Positions 34,617 to 43,477 of a DNA stretch of 64,000 bases are shown piece by piece. The position numbers and the translations under genes were made by a program. Origin of the DNA: Pseudomonas sp. GM78 (GTDB lineage Bacteria; Pseudomonadota; Gammaproteobacteria; Pseudomonadales; Pseudomonadaceae); assembly GCF_000282475.1 (NCBI RefSeq), contig NZ_AKJF01000021.1, positions 1-64,000 on the forward strand, written 5' to 3'. Within the stretch, counting starts at the first letter, position 1. Each line of letters begins with the position of its first letter. The notes beneath the pieces were generated by a model, which saw only the letters and a list, made by a program, of their open reading frames with translations, was not told the origin of the DNA and made no database searches.

Positions 34617-36193
34617 GGCTTGCCCTCTGCCTGATCCTGCAAACTGAACTTCTGCTTCAGGAACTTCGCCGGCGATGTCGTCAGGTTCTGCAACCACTGC
34701 GCATCCGAAGCCGCCTGTTCGGTTTGCAACGCTTTGCTTTGGCCCTTGCCCGGTGCCTTGTCCATCTTGATTTCGTCCGGTTTGACCTCGGGGGCATTCT
34801 GTTCGGCGCTTTCGGTGTCTTTCTGCAAGGCGATAGCCAGCGCCAGGTTGGCCGTGGCCTCAGGGAATTGCGGCTGCAACTTCAGCGCCTGGGTGTAGGC
34901 CGCGATGGCCTCGTCGAATTTGAAGCGGCGCACGTAAATGTTGCCCAGGTAGAAATACGCCTGGGGTGTTTGCAGCCGCGCGAAGCTGGCCAGGGCCAGG
35001 TCGAAGTCGGCGGCGTTGTAGGCGGCGATGCCTTTCCAGTACGGGTCGACAAAGTGCGCGGCGGCCAGGGGGAAATGTTCATGTTCGAAGGCCCAGCGAC
35101 CTTGCTGGTCCGGGGTGAAAAAGGCATCGGTCAGCACATTGGCGTGCGCTGGGGCCGGCTGCACGATAAGGCCGACAGCCAACAGCAAACCGGCCATCCA
35201 GTTCAAGCTCCAGCCCTTGCGCACACTGAAAAACGCAATCAGCAACAGCGGCCAGCACAGCCAGTAGCCGGCGTCCTTCCAGTGCAATTCATGCTGCTCG
35301 TCACTGGCGCTCTGGAAATGCTGTTGGGCGTGCAGCTCCACCCAATCCAGGTCGTCGTCATTGAGCGTCAGGCTGCCCAGCGGCGCATCCATGGCTGACG
35401 CGAGTTGCTTGAGTGCGGCCTGATCAAAACTGCCCAGTGCCGGGCGACCATTGCTGTCGGTGCGCGGCTGGCCATTGGCATCGCGGATCATCCCGCCGTC
35501 CTCGCTGCCGACCGCGAGGATCAGCACCTGCAGCGCGCTGTCGGCCATTTGTTTGTCCAGGCCCGCCAGGGCCGAGGTGTCTGCGCCGTCGGTGAGCAAT
35601 AACAGGGTGCCCGGGGATTTTTCCGCCGCCAGCAGGCGCTTGGCCTGATCGATCACCGCCGCGACATTTTTCCCCGGTTTGCCGATCAGATCGGTGCTTA
35701 GGGCTTGAATGAAGCTGTCGAGCAGGGCCGGATCGTCAGTCGGTGGCAATACCAGGTGTGCGCTGCCCGCGTAGGCGATCAGCGCATTGCGCGCGCCGGC
35801 ACGACGCTGAATCAGGTCATGCAGCTTGTGCTTGGCCGCTTCCAGCCGAGTCGGTTGCACGTCGCTGGCATCCATCGATGGCGACAGGTCGATGGCGATG
35901 ATCAGCGGCGCCCGGTTTTCAAGGAAGTCCGGGCGATCCTGTTCCCAGGTCGGTCCCGCGGCGGCAACCGCCCCCAACATCAACAGCGCGCAGACCAGAT
36001 GCACCGGGCGTAGCCATTGCTGGTCCCGGGGGGTAATCAGCAAGTGCGGCAGCAAGTGCCCGGCGATGTTGCTGCGCAAACGCCGCTGCAAGTCACGGCT
36101 GCGGCGCCACAGCAGTGGCAACAGGGCAGCAAACGGCAGCAGCAACAGCCAGAGTGGGCGCAGGAAGTGGAAGTCGCTGAGGTTGATCTCCAT
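34613..36193 (-). CDS. VWA-TPR membrane protein (BatB/BatC fusion)
   Basis: A 526-residue protein: two N-terminal membrane helices (about 12-30 and 62-80), a von Willebrand A domain with a complete MIDAS start (D102 in [10 protein letters not shown]), two more helices near 315-350, then a TPR region ([22 protein letters not shown]) and a charged tail. This is the fused BatB plus BatC arrangement. VWA proteins bind MoxR ATPases and their substrates. The gene begins one base after the preceding VWA gene ends and overlaps batD by the ATGA. Presumed site is the inner membrane with the VWA domain facing the cytoplasm or periplasm. Confidence 0.9.
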   Translation of the reverse strand: MEINLSDFHFLRPLWLLLLPFAALLPLLWRRSRDLQRRLRSNIAGHLLPHLLITPRDQQWLRPVHLVCALLMLGAVAAAGPTWEQDRPDFLENRAPLIIAIDLSPSMDASDVQPTRLEAAKHKLHDLIQRRAGARNALIAYAGSAHLVLPPTDDPALLDSFIQALSTDLIGKPGKNVAAVIDQAKRLLAAEKSPGTLLLLTDGADTSALAGLDKQMADSALQVLILAVGSEDGGMIRDANGQPRTDSNGRPALGSFDQAALKQLASAMDAPLGSLTLNDDDLDWVELHAQQHFQSASDEQHELHWKDAGYWLCWPLLLIAFFSVRKGWSLNWMAGLLLAVGLIVQPAPAHANVLTDAFFTPDQQGRWAFEHEHFPLAAAHFVDPYWKGIAAYNAADFDLALASFARLQTPQAYFYLGNIYVRRFKFDEAIAAYTQALKLQPQFPEATANLALAIALQKDTESAEQNAPEVKPDEIKMDKAPGKGQSKALQTEQAASDAQWLQNLTTSPAKFLKQKFSLQDQAEGKP

Positions 36194-36194
36194 C

Positions 36195-37187
36195 TCAGGC
36201 CTCCTGCTGCTGACGAGCGATGGACAGGCGCGGCAGTAGCATCGCGCACAGGTGGTAGAGCGAAAGCAGGGCGATCGCGGCGCCGAGCGGCCACCAGAAC
36301 AGGTCTCGCTTGGGTTGGTGGCTGAGGGTTTTAACTTGATGCGGGGTGAGTGTGTCGAGGGTGCTGTAGACCTGGTTCAGCGCGTTGCGGTCTTCGGCGC
36401 GGAAGAACTTTCCGCCTGTCGCCGTGGCGATCTGCTGCAGGCCCTGCAAGTTGACCTTGGCCTCACCGGAGGCGTCAGGGTCGCCAATGCCGATGGTGTG
36501 AATCACCACGCCCTTGGCCGCGGCCATTTGCGCCGCGTGGTCCGGGGTGATCGCACTGCTGGTGTCGTTGCCGTCGGTGAGCAGGATCACGACTTTTTCC
36601 TGCTCATGGGCCTGGTCGAGCAGTTTCAGGCTCAGGCCGATGGCATCGCCAATCGCCGTGTTGGGGCCGGCCATGCCGATGCCGGTGTCGTCCAGCAACA
36701 GCGAAAGGCTGGCGTGATCGAGGGTCAAGGGCGCCTGGGGGTACGCGCCACTGCCGAACACGATGAGGCCGAGGCGATCCTCTTTGCGCTTGTCGATAAA
36801 GCCATGCACGACTTCCTTGACCGCTGCCAGGCGATTGATCTTCTGGCCATTGGCGTCGGTGAAGTCGGTGGTTTCCATGGACTGGGATATGTCGATGGCC
36901 AGCATCAGGTCGCGCACCGGTTGCTGGCGCTCGATGGGCTTTTCCACGTACACCGGCCGGGCCGCCGCCAGCAGCAACAGTGCCCACACCAGCAGGTTCA
37001 GCAGCAATTGCCAGGGGTTGGTACGCGTACCGGCCTCACTCGGCACCTGGCCGACTGCGCGGCTCATGGCACCGAAAAACGGCACGCGCACGGCGCTGCG
37101 CGCCTCACGGTAATCGGGCAGGTAGCGATAACCGAACCACGGCATCGGCAGCAGAAGTAACAGCCAGGGGTAATCAAGCTGCCACAT
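36195..37187 (-). CDS. VWA-domain membrane protein, BatA-like
   Basis: A 330-residue BatA-type protein starting MWQLDYPWLL, with two N-terminal membrane helices (about 5-20 and 58-76), a VWA domain from about residue 92 with MIDAS D99-x-S-x-S (LAIDISQSME) and VVILLTDGNDTSSA, and a membrane helix near the C-terminus (WWPLGAAIALLSLYHL). ATG 37187 lies 14 bases inside the end of the DUF4381 gene; the longer frame to 37265 is a shadow of that gene. It is the paralogue of the truncated protein at 1-246, with a complete domain here. Confidence 0.9.
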   Translation of the reverse strand: MWQLDYPWLLLLLPMPWFGYRYLPDYREARSAVRVPFFGAMSRAVGQVPSEAGTRTNPWQLLLNLLVWALLLLAAARPVYVEKPIERQQPVRDLMLAIDISQSMETTDFTDANGQKINRLAAVKEVVHGFIDKRKEDRLGLIVFGSGAYPQAPLTLDHASLSLLLDDTGIGMAGPNTAIGDAIGLSLKLLDQAHEQEKVVILLTDGNDTSSAITPDHAAQMAAAKGVVIHTIGIGDPDASGEAKVNLQGLQQIATATGGKFFRAEDRNALNQVYSTLDTLTPHQVKTLSHQPKRDLFWWPLGAAIALLSLYHLCAMLLPRLSIARQQQEA

Positions 37188-37752
37188 GATGACGCTCCAC
37201 CCAAAGTTTGCAGGTGTCGAACAGCTGCTGGCGTTGCTCATTCGGCATGGCGCGCAGCACGGCATCAGGGGCGTAGGCGAGTTGCGACAGTTGTTGGCTG
37301 AAGTTGGCGGGGAGGGGCTGTGGGCTGTGTCGTTCCAGGAAGACCTGCCAATCCTTCCCGCCTAGCGCGGTCACCTGTGGGAGTGAGCCTGCTCGCGATA
37401 GCGTTGGATCAGTCGGCAAGGATTTTGAATGTGAGGGCCTCATCGCGAGCAGGCTCACTCCTACAGGTTTTGTGTTCGGTATGGAGATGGCCACACGCTT
37501 GAGCAGCTCCGGAAGCTCCCGCAACGCATTCAGGTCATCACTGCGCTTTTGCAACTGCGCCAACCGCAGCAACGCCTCACGCCGATAACGGTCTCGCCGC
37601 CATTGCCGGTAACGCCGCGCACCCAGCAGCACCACCGCCATCACAAACACAGCCAACAACAGCCACCATCCCCAGGTCTGCGGCGCGTAGCTGACCGGCG
37701 CCGGCAGTGCGATCTCCTTGAGTTGCTCGATGCTCGGAACGTTCGGATTCAT
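37174..37752 (-). CDS. DUF4381 membrane protein interrupted in frame by a REP element
   Basis: A 192-residue DUF4381 protein, one membrane helix at about residues 27-45 (WGWWLLLAVFVMAVVLLGA) followed by a basic arginine-rich stretch. Residues about 95-127 (beginning KPVGVSLLAMRPS) are the translation of a complete 96-base BIME at 37373-37468, which is 32 codons, so the frame is kept. The paralogue at 239-733 goes straight from LLKR to RKW without this segment. The C-terminal family part continues from VTALGGKDWQVFLE. The protein may still fold if the insert loops out. It overlaps both neighbours (ATGA with the DUF58 gene). Confidence 0.88.
   Translation of the reverse strand: MNPNVPSIEQLKEIALPAPVSYAPQTWGWWLLLAVFVMAVVLLGARRYRQWRRDRYRREALLRLAQLQKRSDDLNALRELPELLKRVAISIPNTKPVGVSLLAMRPSHSKSLPTDPTLSRAGSLPQVTALGGKDWQVFLERHSPQPLPANFSQQLSQLAYAPDAVLRAMPNEQRQQLFDTCKLWVERHHVAA
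37373..37468. repeat. REP/BIME inside the DUF4381 coding sequence
   Basis: acctgtgggagtgagcctgc and its complement ending ggctcactcctacaggt, about 45 bases apart. REP units are normally extragenic; this one is 96 bases long and lies wholly within an open, translated gene. Confidence 0.93.
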
Positions 37753-38684
37753 CGCCGCGCTCCCGCCTGCTTGCCCAGCTCGGCCCGCAGCTGTTCGTGC
37801 GCTTCGGTGGCGGTGCTGAACATCATCAACGGCACCTGGCTGCGCCGCAGCAACGTGGCCACGTCCTTGAGCCGGCCACTTAGAAAATCGCCCAACGGCT
37901 GGTGCACCTGACGCCGCTCCACCGCCAGTTCAACCTGCAGCTGGCCTTGGGTGACCAACAGGCGGCCATTTTTCGGCAGGTTCAACGCCAAGGGGTCGTA
38001 GACCTGCATGGCGATCACATCGTTGTGCGCCGCCAGTTGCCGCATCAGCTGCAAGGTGCGCTCGCCGGCGCCGGCAAAGTCACTGACGATGCAGATCAAA
38101 TGATCATGGCCGGCCAGCGCCAGGCACTGTTGCAAGACCTTGTCGAGCTGGTCTTCGCCTTCGGCGTCCGGGTTGGCCGCGTTCAGTTCCTGATTCTGCT
38201 GGGCGATACGGCTGCACAGCGCTTCGATCCGCTTGCGGCTGCGCAGCGGGGCAATCGCGTCGATACGCTGATCGTTGAACACCAGTCCGCCAACCCGATC
38301 CCCCGCGTTGAACACCATCCACGCCGCCAAAGCGCCGAGCTCGGCGGCAATGGCGGATTTGAAGCTGCGTTGCGAGCCGAAAAACATGCTCATGCGCTGG
38401 TCGACCAGGATCAGCGCCGGGCGGTCGCGCTCTTCGGTGAAGGTGCGCACCACGGGTTTGCCGGTGCGCAGCGAGGCGCGCCAGTCGAGGTGGCGCAAAT
38501 CGTCCCCCGGCTGATAGCGGCGCAGCTCATCGAAATTCAAGCCACGGCCACGCAGGCGCGAGGCATGGTTGCCGGCGAGGATGCTGCCTTGCGGCTGGCG
38601 CGCGAGAAAACTCAGGTCACGGGCCTTGAACTCCAGGGCCATCAATTGCGCCAGAGAGACGTAGACCAGGCCGTCGATGTTCAT
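37749..38684 (-). CDS. DUF58 domain protein
   Basis: A 311-residue DUF58 protein, paralogue of the one at 730-1683, with LRGRGLNFDELRRYQPGDD then LDWRASLRTGKP, and PALILVDQRMSMFFG as the VWA-like start. Its ATG overlaps the moxR stop by four bases and its own stop overlaps the DUF4381 start, so the operon reads moxR, DUF58, DUF4381, VWA, VWA-TPR, batD. It is presumed cytoplasmic, acting with the MoxR ATPase. Confidence 0.9.
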   Translation of the reverse strand: MNIDGLVYVSLAQLMALEFKARDLSFLARQPQGSILAGNHASRLRGRGLNFDELRRYQPGDDLRHLDWRASLRTGKPVVRTFTEERDRPALILVDQRMSMFFGSQRSFKSAIAAELGALAAWMVFNAGDRVGGLVFNDQRIDAIAPLRSRKRIEALCSRIAQQNQELNAANPDAEGEDQLDKVLQQCLALAGHDHLICIVSDFAGAGERTLQLMRQLAAHNDVIAMQVYDPLALNLPKNGRLLVTQGQLQVELAVERRQVHQPLGDFLSGRLKDVATLLRRSQVPLMMFSTATEAHEQLRAELGKQAGARR

Positions 38685-39661
38685 GCCGGGATCGCAACCT
38701 TGTCGAGCAAACGGTCAAGCACCTGGTCGGCCGTCACGCCGTCCGCCACCGCGTCGTAGCTCAGTTGCAGGCGATGACGCAGCACCGGGTGCACCACGGC
38801 GCGCACGTTGTCCGGCGAAACGAAGTCCTGGCCCTGCAACCACGCATCGGCGCGGGCACAGCGGTCCAGGCCGATCCCGCCGCGGGGGCTGGCACCGATG
38901 GCGATCCAGCGACCGAGGTCGGCGTCGTAATCCGCCGGGTGGCGCGTGGCGTTGATCAGGTCGATCAGGTAGCGGTCGATGGCGGGGGACACGTGCACCG
39001 CACTGACTTCCCGGCGAGCGGTGAAGATCACGTCCTGGGCCAGGGCAAAGCCTTGCACCGCCGTGGTCTTGGCGCCGAGGGCCTGTTCTTCCTCGCGCAG
39101 CAGGCGCAGCACCTGGCTTTCGTTTTCCGCGCTCGGATAATCCAGCAGCACTTTCATCAGGAAGCGGTCCATCTGCGCTTCCGGCAGTGGGTAGGTGCCT
39201 TCCTGTTCGATCGGGTTCTGCGTCGCCACCACGATGAACAGTTCCGGCAGCGTGTGGCTGTTACCAGCCACGGTGATCTGCCGTTCTTCCATGGCTTCGA
39301 GCAGCGCGGCCTGGACCTTGGCCGGGGCGCGGTTGATTTCGTCGGCCAGGATCAGGTTGCCGAACAGTGGCCCAGGCTGGAAGCGGATCTCGTTATTACC
39401 CTCGACCTGGTGCAGCACCTCGGCGCCGGTGATGTCGGACGGCAGCAGGTCGGGGGTGAACTGGATGCGGCTCATCTTCGCGTCCAGGTGCTTGGCCAGT
39501 GCCTTAACGGTGCGAGTCTTGGCCAGCCCCGGCAGGCTTTCCAGCAACAAGTGGCCGTTAGCCAGTAGGCCGACCAGAATCTGCCTGATCACCTGGTCCT
39601 GGCCGAGCACGGCTTCGGCGATGCTGGCTTGCAGGGCGTTGAGGTCAGTGAGTGCGCTCAT
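38681..39661 (-). CDS. MoxR-family AAA+ ATPase
   Basis: A 326-residue MoxR ATPase. P-loop ESLPGLAKTRTV near residue 42, Walker B LILADEINRAPAK, sensor region VVATQNPIEQEGTYP and ASPRGGIGLDRCARA at the lid are all present. GGAG lies 5 bases before the ATG. It lacks the two final elements of only one thing: no disordered tail; length is normal. It heads the MoxR/VWA section of the operon, 9 bases behind the outer-membrane gene at 39670-40617. In characterised systems such ATPases help VWA proteins insert cofactors or assemble complexes; here the possible clients are the exported hydrolases or the outer-membrane proteins encoded in the same operon. Confidence 0.93.
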   Translation of the reverse strand: MSALTDLNALQASIAEAVLGQDQVIRQILVGLLANGHLLLESLPGLAKTRTVKALAKHLDAKMSRIQFTPDLLPSDITGAEVLHQVEGNNEIRFQPGPLFGNLILADEINRAPAKVQAALLEAMEERQITVAGNSHTLPELFIVVATQNPIEQEGTYPLPEAQMDRFLMKVLLDYPSAENESQVLRLLREEEQALGAKTTAVQGFALAQDVIFTARREVSAVHVSPAIDRYLIDLINATRHPADYDADLGRWIAIGASPRGGIGLDRCARADAWLQGQDFVSPDNVRAVVHPVLRHRLQLSYDAVADGVTADQVLDRLLDKVAIPA

Positions 39662-39669
39662 GCTTGCTC

Positions 39670-40617
39670 CTAGAAAAACGCCAACGTCAGGTTGACCGAA
39701 AAACCATTGCCCTCGGGCCGGTTCTTGGTGTCGAACTCCGGGATCCAGCGGGCGTTGAAATTGGCCTGGGCATCGGCGAACTTGCCCTGCCAGCCAAACG
39801 TCGGACCGGCACCCACCGAACGCCCGCGAAAGCCGCTATTGGCGCCTGATCCGGTGTCGTCGGTGAGCTGCTGGATGTAGCCCGCCGCCAAACCGGCGTT
39901 CCAGCCGTTGCCGAAACCGTGGGTCCATAGGGCGTCGAGGGTGAAAATGTCGCCGTTTTGATAATCGGTGGCATCGTTTTCGGTGTAGAACTCAAGCCCC
40001 CCGGACAGGGTGAACTCGCCGCCCTTGCCGTCGAGGTGGGTGAAGGCCACGGTGGGCATGAAGGTGTAATTGTTCTGGCCGGCGTTGGCCAGGCGATCGT
40101 CGTTGTAGGCGCCGGTCGGCACGTAGATCGGCAGCGAGAGCGAAAGGTGGTTGACCTCGTCGAAGTGGTAGCCGGCAGCGATGGGCGTCACCAGCATGTC
40201 GGCGAACTGGGTGGCAGTGTCTTCGGTGCCCAGGGTCCTGCCGCGCGGGCCGGTGATGCTCGCGGTGATGTCGGTGTACTGCACCGGAACGCCGATGGCC
40301 GAGGCGTAGTTCCATTTGCCCTTGCCGGTATCCCAGACATGGGTGAAGTTGGCCATGGTGTAGGAGATTTTCAGGTCCAGGCCGGTACTCAGGGCGCCCA
40401 CGATGGGCACCTGTGCATTGCCCTTGAGGTCGCCGTCGTACCAGAAACTGCTCAACGACATCACCCAGCCGGGTTCCGGTGGCACGATCCCGGCATTGGA
40501 AAATACCTGCAGGCCGGTCATCGGCCGGCCGCCACCACCTTCAGCCGCCAGCAACGACGGGCTGGCGCCGACCATGCACAAGGCCAACAACGGACGTACA
40601 ACAAAAGCCCTGACCAT
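39670..40617 (-). CDS. Outer-membrane beta-barrel protein, phenol-MetA/SphA type
   Basis: A 315-residue protein with a signal peptide (LLALCMVGASPSLLAAEG) and a long series of amphipathic strands ending in the classical outer-membrane C-terminus NLTLAFF with terminal phenylalanine. Strands such as FNARWIPEFDTKNRPEGNGF and the YFEVGHYHF-like YHFDEVNHLSLSLPIYVPTG segment match the PF13557 family (MetA-pathway of phenol degradation / SphA-like channels). I chose ATG 40617 (MVRAFVVRP), with GGAG 6 bases upstream, over 40629. It follows the DUF1254 gene by 43 bases and precedes moxR by 8. It could be a channel for a hydrophobic or sulfated compound. Confidence 0.82.
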   Translation of the reverse strand: MVRAFVVRPLLALCMVGASPSLLAAEGGGGRPMTGLQVFSNAGIVPPEPGWVMSLSSFWYDGDLKGNAQVPIVGALSTGLDLKISYTMANFTHVWDTGKGKWNYASAIGVPVQYTDITASITGPRGRTLGTEDTATQFADMLVTPIAAGYHFDEVNHLSLSLPIYVPTGAYNDDRLANAGQNNYTFMPTVAFTHLDGKGGEFTLSGGLEFYTENDATDYQNGDIFTLDALWTHGFGNGWNAGLAAGYIQQLTDDTGSGANSGFRGRSVGAGPTFGWQGKFADAQANFNARWIPEFDTKNRPEGNGFSVNLTLAFF

Positions 40618-40660
40618 CAACGACTCCATTTACCTGTTTTGTTTAATTCAACACTCGGCG

Positions 40661-42112
40661 TCATTCCACAGCCGTGATGTCGTCGAGTTTCCAGCTCTTG
40701 TCGAAATAGGGCAGGGTCGGGGCGTACAGGCGGAAATAGCTGAACCAGTGTTTGCCCGGCAGGGTTTGTACCCAGTTGTTTTCGAAACCTTCTGGTGCGG
40801 TGGGACCGAAGTACAGGTCCACCGAACCATCGGCGTTCATTTTCAGGTCCTGGCGCGACGACAGGTCGGCCTTGCGCTGCGGGTTGTCGATCAGGCAGCG
40901 GCTGTCGATGTCGTATACGGTCATCGACCAGAATTGCTTGGCCGGTGGGTTGGCGCCGACGTGCAAGCGATAGTGTTTGGCGCCGTCGAGCCAGTTGCCC
41001 TTGGCGTCGGTATAGGCGCCGAGGTAGGTCTGGCCCAGCCCCGGGGTTCTCGACACCATGCCTTTGGTGTTGGTCACCGCCTCGTAGAACCAGGCGCTGC
41101 GTTCCCATAACTGGTCGTAATAGGCAACGCGCTGGGAAGGATCGGTGATGTTTAACACCTTGTCCCACTGGCGGTCCGGCCAGTATTGGGCGCCGGGGAA
41201 ACGCTTGGCGAAGGTATTGGCCTTGGCGATCAGCTCGCCGATCTGTGCACCTTGTTCCAGGGCCTTGCGTTGATTGGCGTCAGGGTTGAAGGGCTTGTCC
41301 TTCTCGATGCCCAGGCTGGCAAGCATGGCCATGTAGAAACGATCACGTTCGTTGACCGGTTCTTTCTGAATGATCTGGTGCAGGCGTTCCCAGTACGCCA
41401 TCCCCCTGGGCTGGGTGCCGGACCAGGCTTTGCCGCCGGGGGAGAGCAGTCGGGTCTGGCCTGGCTCGGCACGTCTGGCGTAGGGGTACATCCTGAATTG
41501 TTCGACCAACGCCTTGCCCTTGGCCGGATCGGGATCGAGCACGCGAAATCCCACCAGCACGTTCATGGTCTGCGACTTGGCCAGGTAATACTTGCCAGCA
41601 TCCGCCGGTGGCTCGGCGCCCGGTGGCAACACCAGGTACTTGCCGCCCTTGCCTTTGTCCGGGCCGGTCTGGCCCATGTCGATGATCGCGCGTTGCCAGA
41701 AATCGCCAACACCGCCTGCGGTCGGCCCGGGGGGCAGCTCGATCACCAGAGGACCGGTTTCATTAAGATCGACGAAACCCAGGATGTAGGGCGTGGTGGC
41801 GTTGGCGGTGATGACGCCGAGCTTGTCTTCGTAACTGTCGAGCACCATCAGGTCGCCACTGCGGGCACCCAGCTTGTCGCTGAATTCTTGCTGCCACTGC
41901 GCGTAAGACACCAGCGGCAACGCCCACAAGTAACTCTGGGTGGCTTGCTGGAAATCCAGTTCGGCATAGAGCTTGGCGATGGACTCATGGGCTGGCAGTT
42001 CACCTTCCATGTCGATCTGGCCGATCCGGGTGTCCGGTTCCTGGGCACCGACCCCGCAACTGACGAACATCGTCATCAGGCTGAAACCGGCTGCGCGAAT
42101 CGCACCGTGCAT
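40661..42112 (-). CDS. Exported DUF1254/DUF1214 protein
   Basis: A 483-residue protein with a signal peptide (cleavage near residue 23, after VSCGVGA) followed by a DUF1254 domain (about residues 45-190, with TTPYILGFVDLNETGPLVIELP) and a DUF1214 domain (about 330-475, with FWSMTVYDIDSRCLIDN and LYFGPTAPEGFENNWVQTLPG). Both are usually joined in exported proteins of unknown activity. It starts 9 bases after the stop of the preceding gene. DUF1254/DUF1214 genes often neighbour outer-membrane channel genes, as here on both sides. A periplasmic hydrolase or binding role is possible; none is shown. Confidence 0.87.
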   Translation of the reverse strand: MHGAIRAAGFSLMTMFVSCGVGAQEPDTRIGQIDMEGELPAHESIAKLYAELDFQQATQSYLWALPLVSYAQWQQEFSDKLGARSGDLMVLDSYEDKLGVITANATTPYILGFVDLNETGPLVIELPPGPTAGGVGDFWQRAIIDMGQTGPDKGKGGKYLVLPPGAEPPADAGKYYLAKSQTMNVLVGFRVLDPDPAKGKALVEQFRMYPYARRAEPGQTRLLSPGGKAWSGTQPRGMAYWERLHQIIQKEPVNERDRFYMAMLASLGIEKDKPFNPDANQRKALEQGAQIGELIAKANTFAKRFPGAQYWPDRQWDKVLNITDPSQRVAYYDQLWERSAWFYEAVTNTKGMVSRTPGLGQTYLGAYTDAKGNWLDGAKHYRLHVGANPPAKQFWSMTVYDIDSRCLIDNPQRKADLSSRQDLKMNADGSVDLYFGPTAPEGFENNWVQTLPGKHWFSYFRLYAPTLPYFDKSWKLDDITAVE

Positions 42113-42121
42113 AGGGATTCC

Positions 42122-42913
42122 TTATTTGCCGAAGGTGGCGTTGAGGCCGACGAACAGCGTGAATTGCGGCATGCCATCGCCTTTTTTCTCGACGGTCCAT
42201 TGCGGTTCGATGAAGGCATTGAGGATATTGGACCCGTCTTTCCACACTTTGCCGCCACCCAAACCGAGTGGGATGTAGTGGGTGTCGTTCTTCAGGTCGA
42301 AGGTCCAGATGCCGGTGGAGCGCAGGTACCAGCCCTTTTCCAGGTTATGGATGATGAAGGGCTGCATCGTTGCGCTTTCGACGTTGGGCCGGTCGTGGTC
42401 ACCGGCGAACGAACTCTGGTATTGCACCAGCGCGCCCAGCAGCCCGCGGGGTGAAGAGTCGATAGCGACCGCGGCCAGGCCGCCTTGCCATTTGCCCGTG
42501 CCGAGTTCGTCCTGGTCGGCAGTGGGGGCGGTGAGCATCGGGCCGATGCCCAACTGCACGCCTTCGGTCTTCACCAGGAAAATATCGAACAGGTTCAGGT
42601 CACCTTCGCCGGTGCTGTAGCCACCGTTCGGGTCCGGGTGGGTACTGATCGGCGCCGTGGCGCGGATCAATTGCGGTACGCCAATGTAATCGTTGGGCGC
42701 AATCGGCAGCGTGCCGCGTATCAGCAGGTCATTGGTATGGATGTTGGTGTCGTAGTATCTGGGGGTGTAGTAGTCCTGGGCGCTCATGCCTGGCGCGAAG
42801 TTCAGCGGGTTGTTGCTTTTGTTGGCGGTCTCGGCGTTGTCCGCATGGGCGCACAAAACAGGCGCAAGCGAAGCCATCAGAAGATAGGCGTGCATCCCCA
42901 ATTTGTTTGTCAT
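42122..42913 (-). CDS. Predicted outer-membrane beta-barrel protein, operon head
   Basis: A 263-residue protein with a signal peptide (MHAYLLMASLAPVLCAHA, cleavage near residue 24) and a chain of beta strands ending LFVGLNATFGK. The mid-part FAPGMSAQDYYTPRYYDTNIHTND and repeated glycine/aromatic strands resemble the PF13557-type channels but it may be a separate family. ATG 42913 follows GGGGAAT. It is the first gene of the 11-gene operon, and the promoter should lie between 42914 and 43124, where an imperfect dyad occurs at 43068-43095. The pair of beta-barrels flanking DUF1254 suggests uptake of a specific substrate. Confidence 0.78.
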   Translation of the reverse strand: MTNKLGMHAYLLMASLAPVLCAHADNAETANKSNNPLNFAPGMSAQDYYTPRYYDTNIHTNDLLIRGTLPIAPNDYIGVPQLIRATAPISTHPDPNGGYSTGEGDLNLFDIFLVKTEGVQLGIGPMLTAPTADQDELGTGKWQGGLAAVAIDSSPRGLLGALVQYQSSFAGDHDRPNVESATMQPFIIHNLEKGWYLRSTGIWTFDLKNDTHYIPLGLGGGKVWKDGSNILNAFIEPQWTVEKKGDGMPQFTLFVGLNATFGK

Positions 42914-43067
42914 GATTCCCCGATTCCTTGGTGGCTCATTTGGACAACCCGGCACTTGGCGGCCGTTACGACGTAGTCTCTTTCTGATCAGCCTGTAGGA
43001 CACGTCTTTTGAACCTAGCAGCTAAATGGGGGTTAGCCAGTCCAAGGGATTAATTCTTTGGTTTTTT

Positions 43068-43095
43068 GTACAAGTTTTTCGAGGTTTTTGTGTAC
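43068..43095. promoter_or_regulatory. Candidate operator upstream of the 11-gene operon
   Basis: gtacaagttttt and gtttttgtgtac surround CGAG, an imperfect dyad of 28 bases inside a long AT-rich segment about 160 bases before the 42913 start. It is also partly a direct repeat. It is only a candidate regulator site. Confidence 0.3.
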
Positions 43096-43124
43096 TAAAA
43101 AGTTAATACGAATCAAGGGATTGG

Positions 43125-43165
43125 AAAACAAAGCGCCCGCCATCGGTACGAGCACGATGGCGGGC
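43125..43165 (-). terminator. Hairpin terminator after the 43199 gene
   Basis: On the minus strand gcccgccatcg and cgatggcgggc form an 11-base stem with a nine-base loop, followed by GCTTTGTTTTCC. It lies 34 bases beyond the stop at 43199 and separates this gene from the operon below. Confidence 0.8.
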
Positions 43166-43198
43166 TTGTGGTTTTTGGTGGTGAGGCGGTAGGGGTGG

Positions 43199-43477
43199 CT
43201 AAGGCGGATCAAGATTATCCAGCACCCGATTCACCGCCATCTCTCCCAGCATGATCGACTGCTGGATCCCCAGCAGGGTGTGGCTCTGCGGCCCTTTCAG
43301 TGTCGCGGCGAAATCACTGGTCATGACATTCGCCGAGGCGAGGGACACACAGGCGTACTCCAGCAAGGTCAGATTGTCGATATCGGGGGCGATGAGGACG
43401 ATGTGGCTGGGTTGACGGCGGGATTCGGGGATGGCGTCCGGCTCGGTGTCCGGTGGATTTTGTGTCGATTGGACCAT
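43199..43477 (-). CDS. Small Pseudomonas protein, DUF6124-like
   Basis: A 92-residue protein beginning MVQSTQNPPDTEPDA, with a proline-rich head and a helical second half (SLASANVMTSDFAATLKGPQ, then IQQSIMLGEMAVNRVLDNLDPP). By recollection this is the family labelled DUF6124, abundant and often multi-copy in P. fluorescens, sometimes shortened as here. Function is unknown; no signal or membrane segment. It stands alone, with a terminator behind it and an AT-poor upstream stretch that contains the perfect palindrome ctacatgtag at 43490-43499. Confidence 0.75.
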   Translation of the reverse strand: MVQSTQNPPDTEPDAIPESRRQPSHIVLIAPDIDNLTLLEYACVSLASANVMTSDFAATLKGPQSHTLLGIQQSIMLGEMAVNRVLDNLDPP

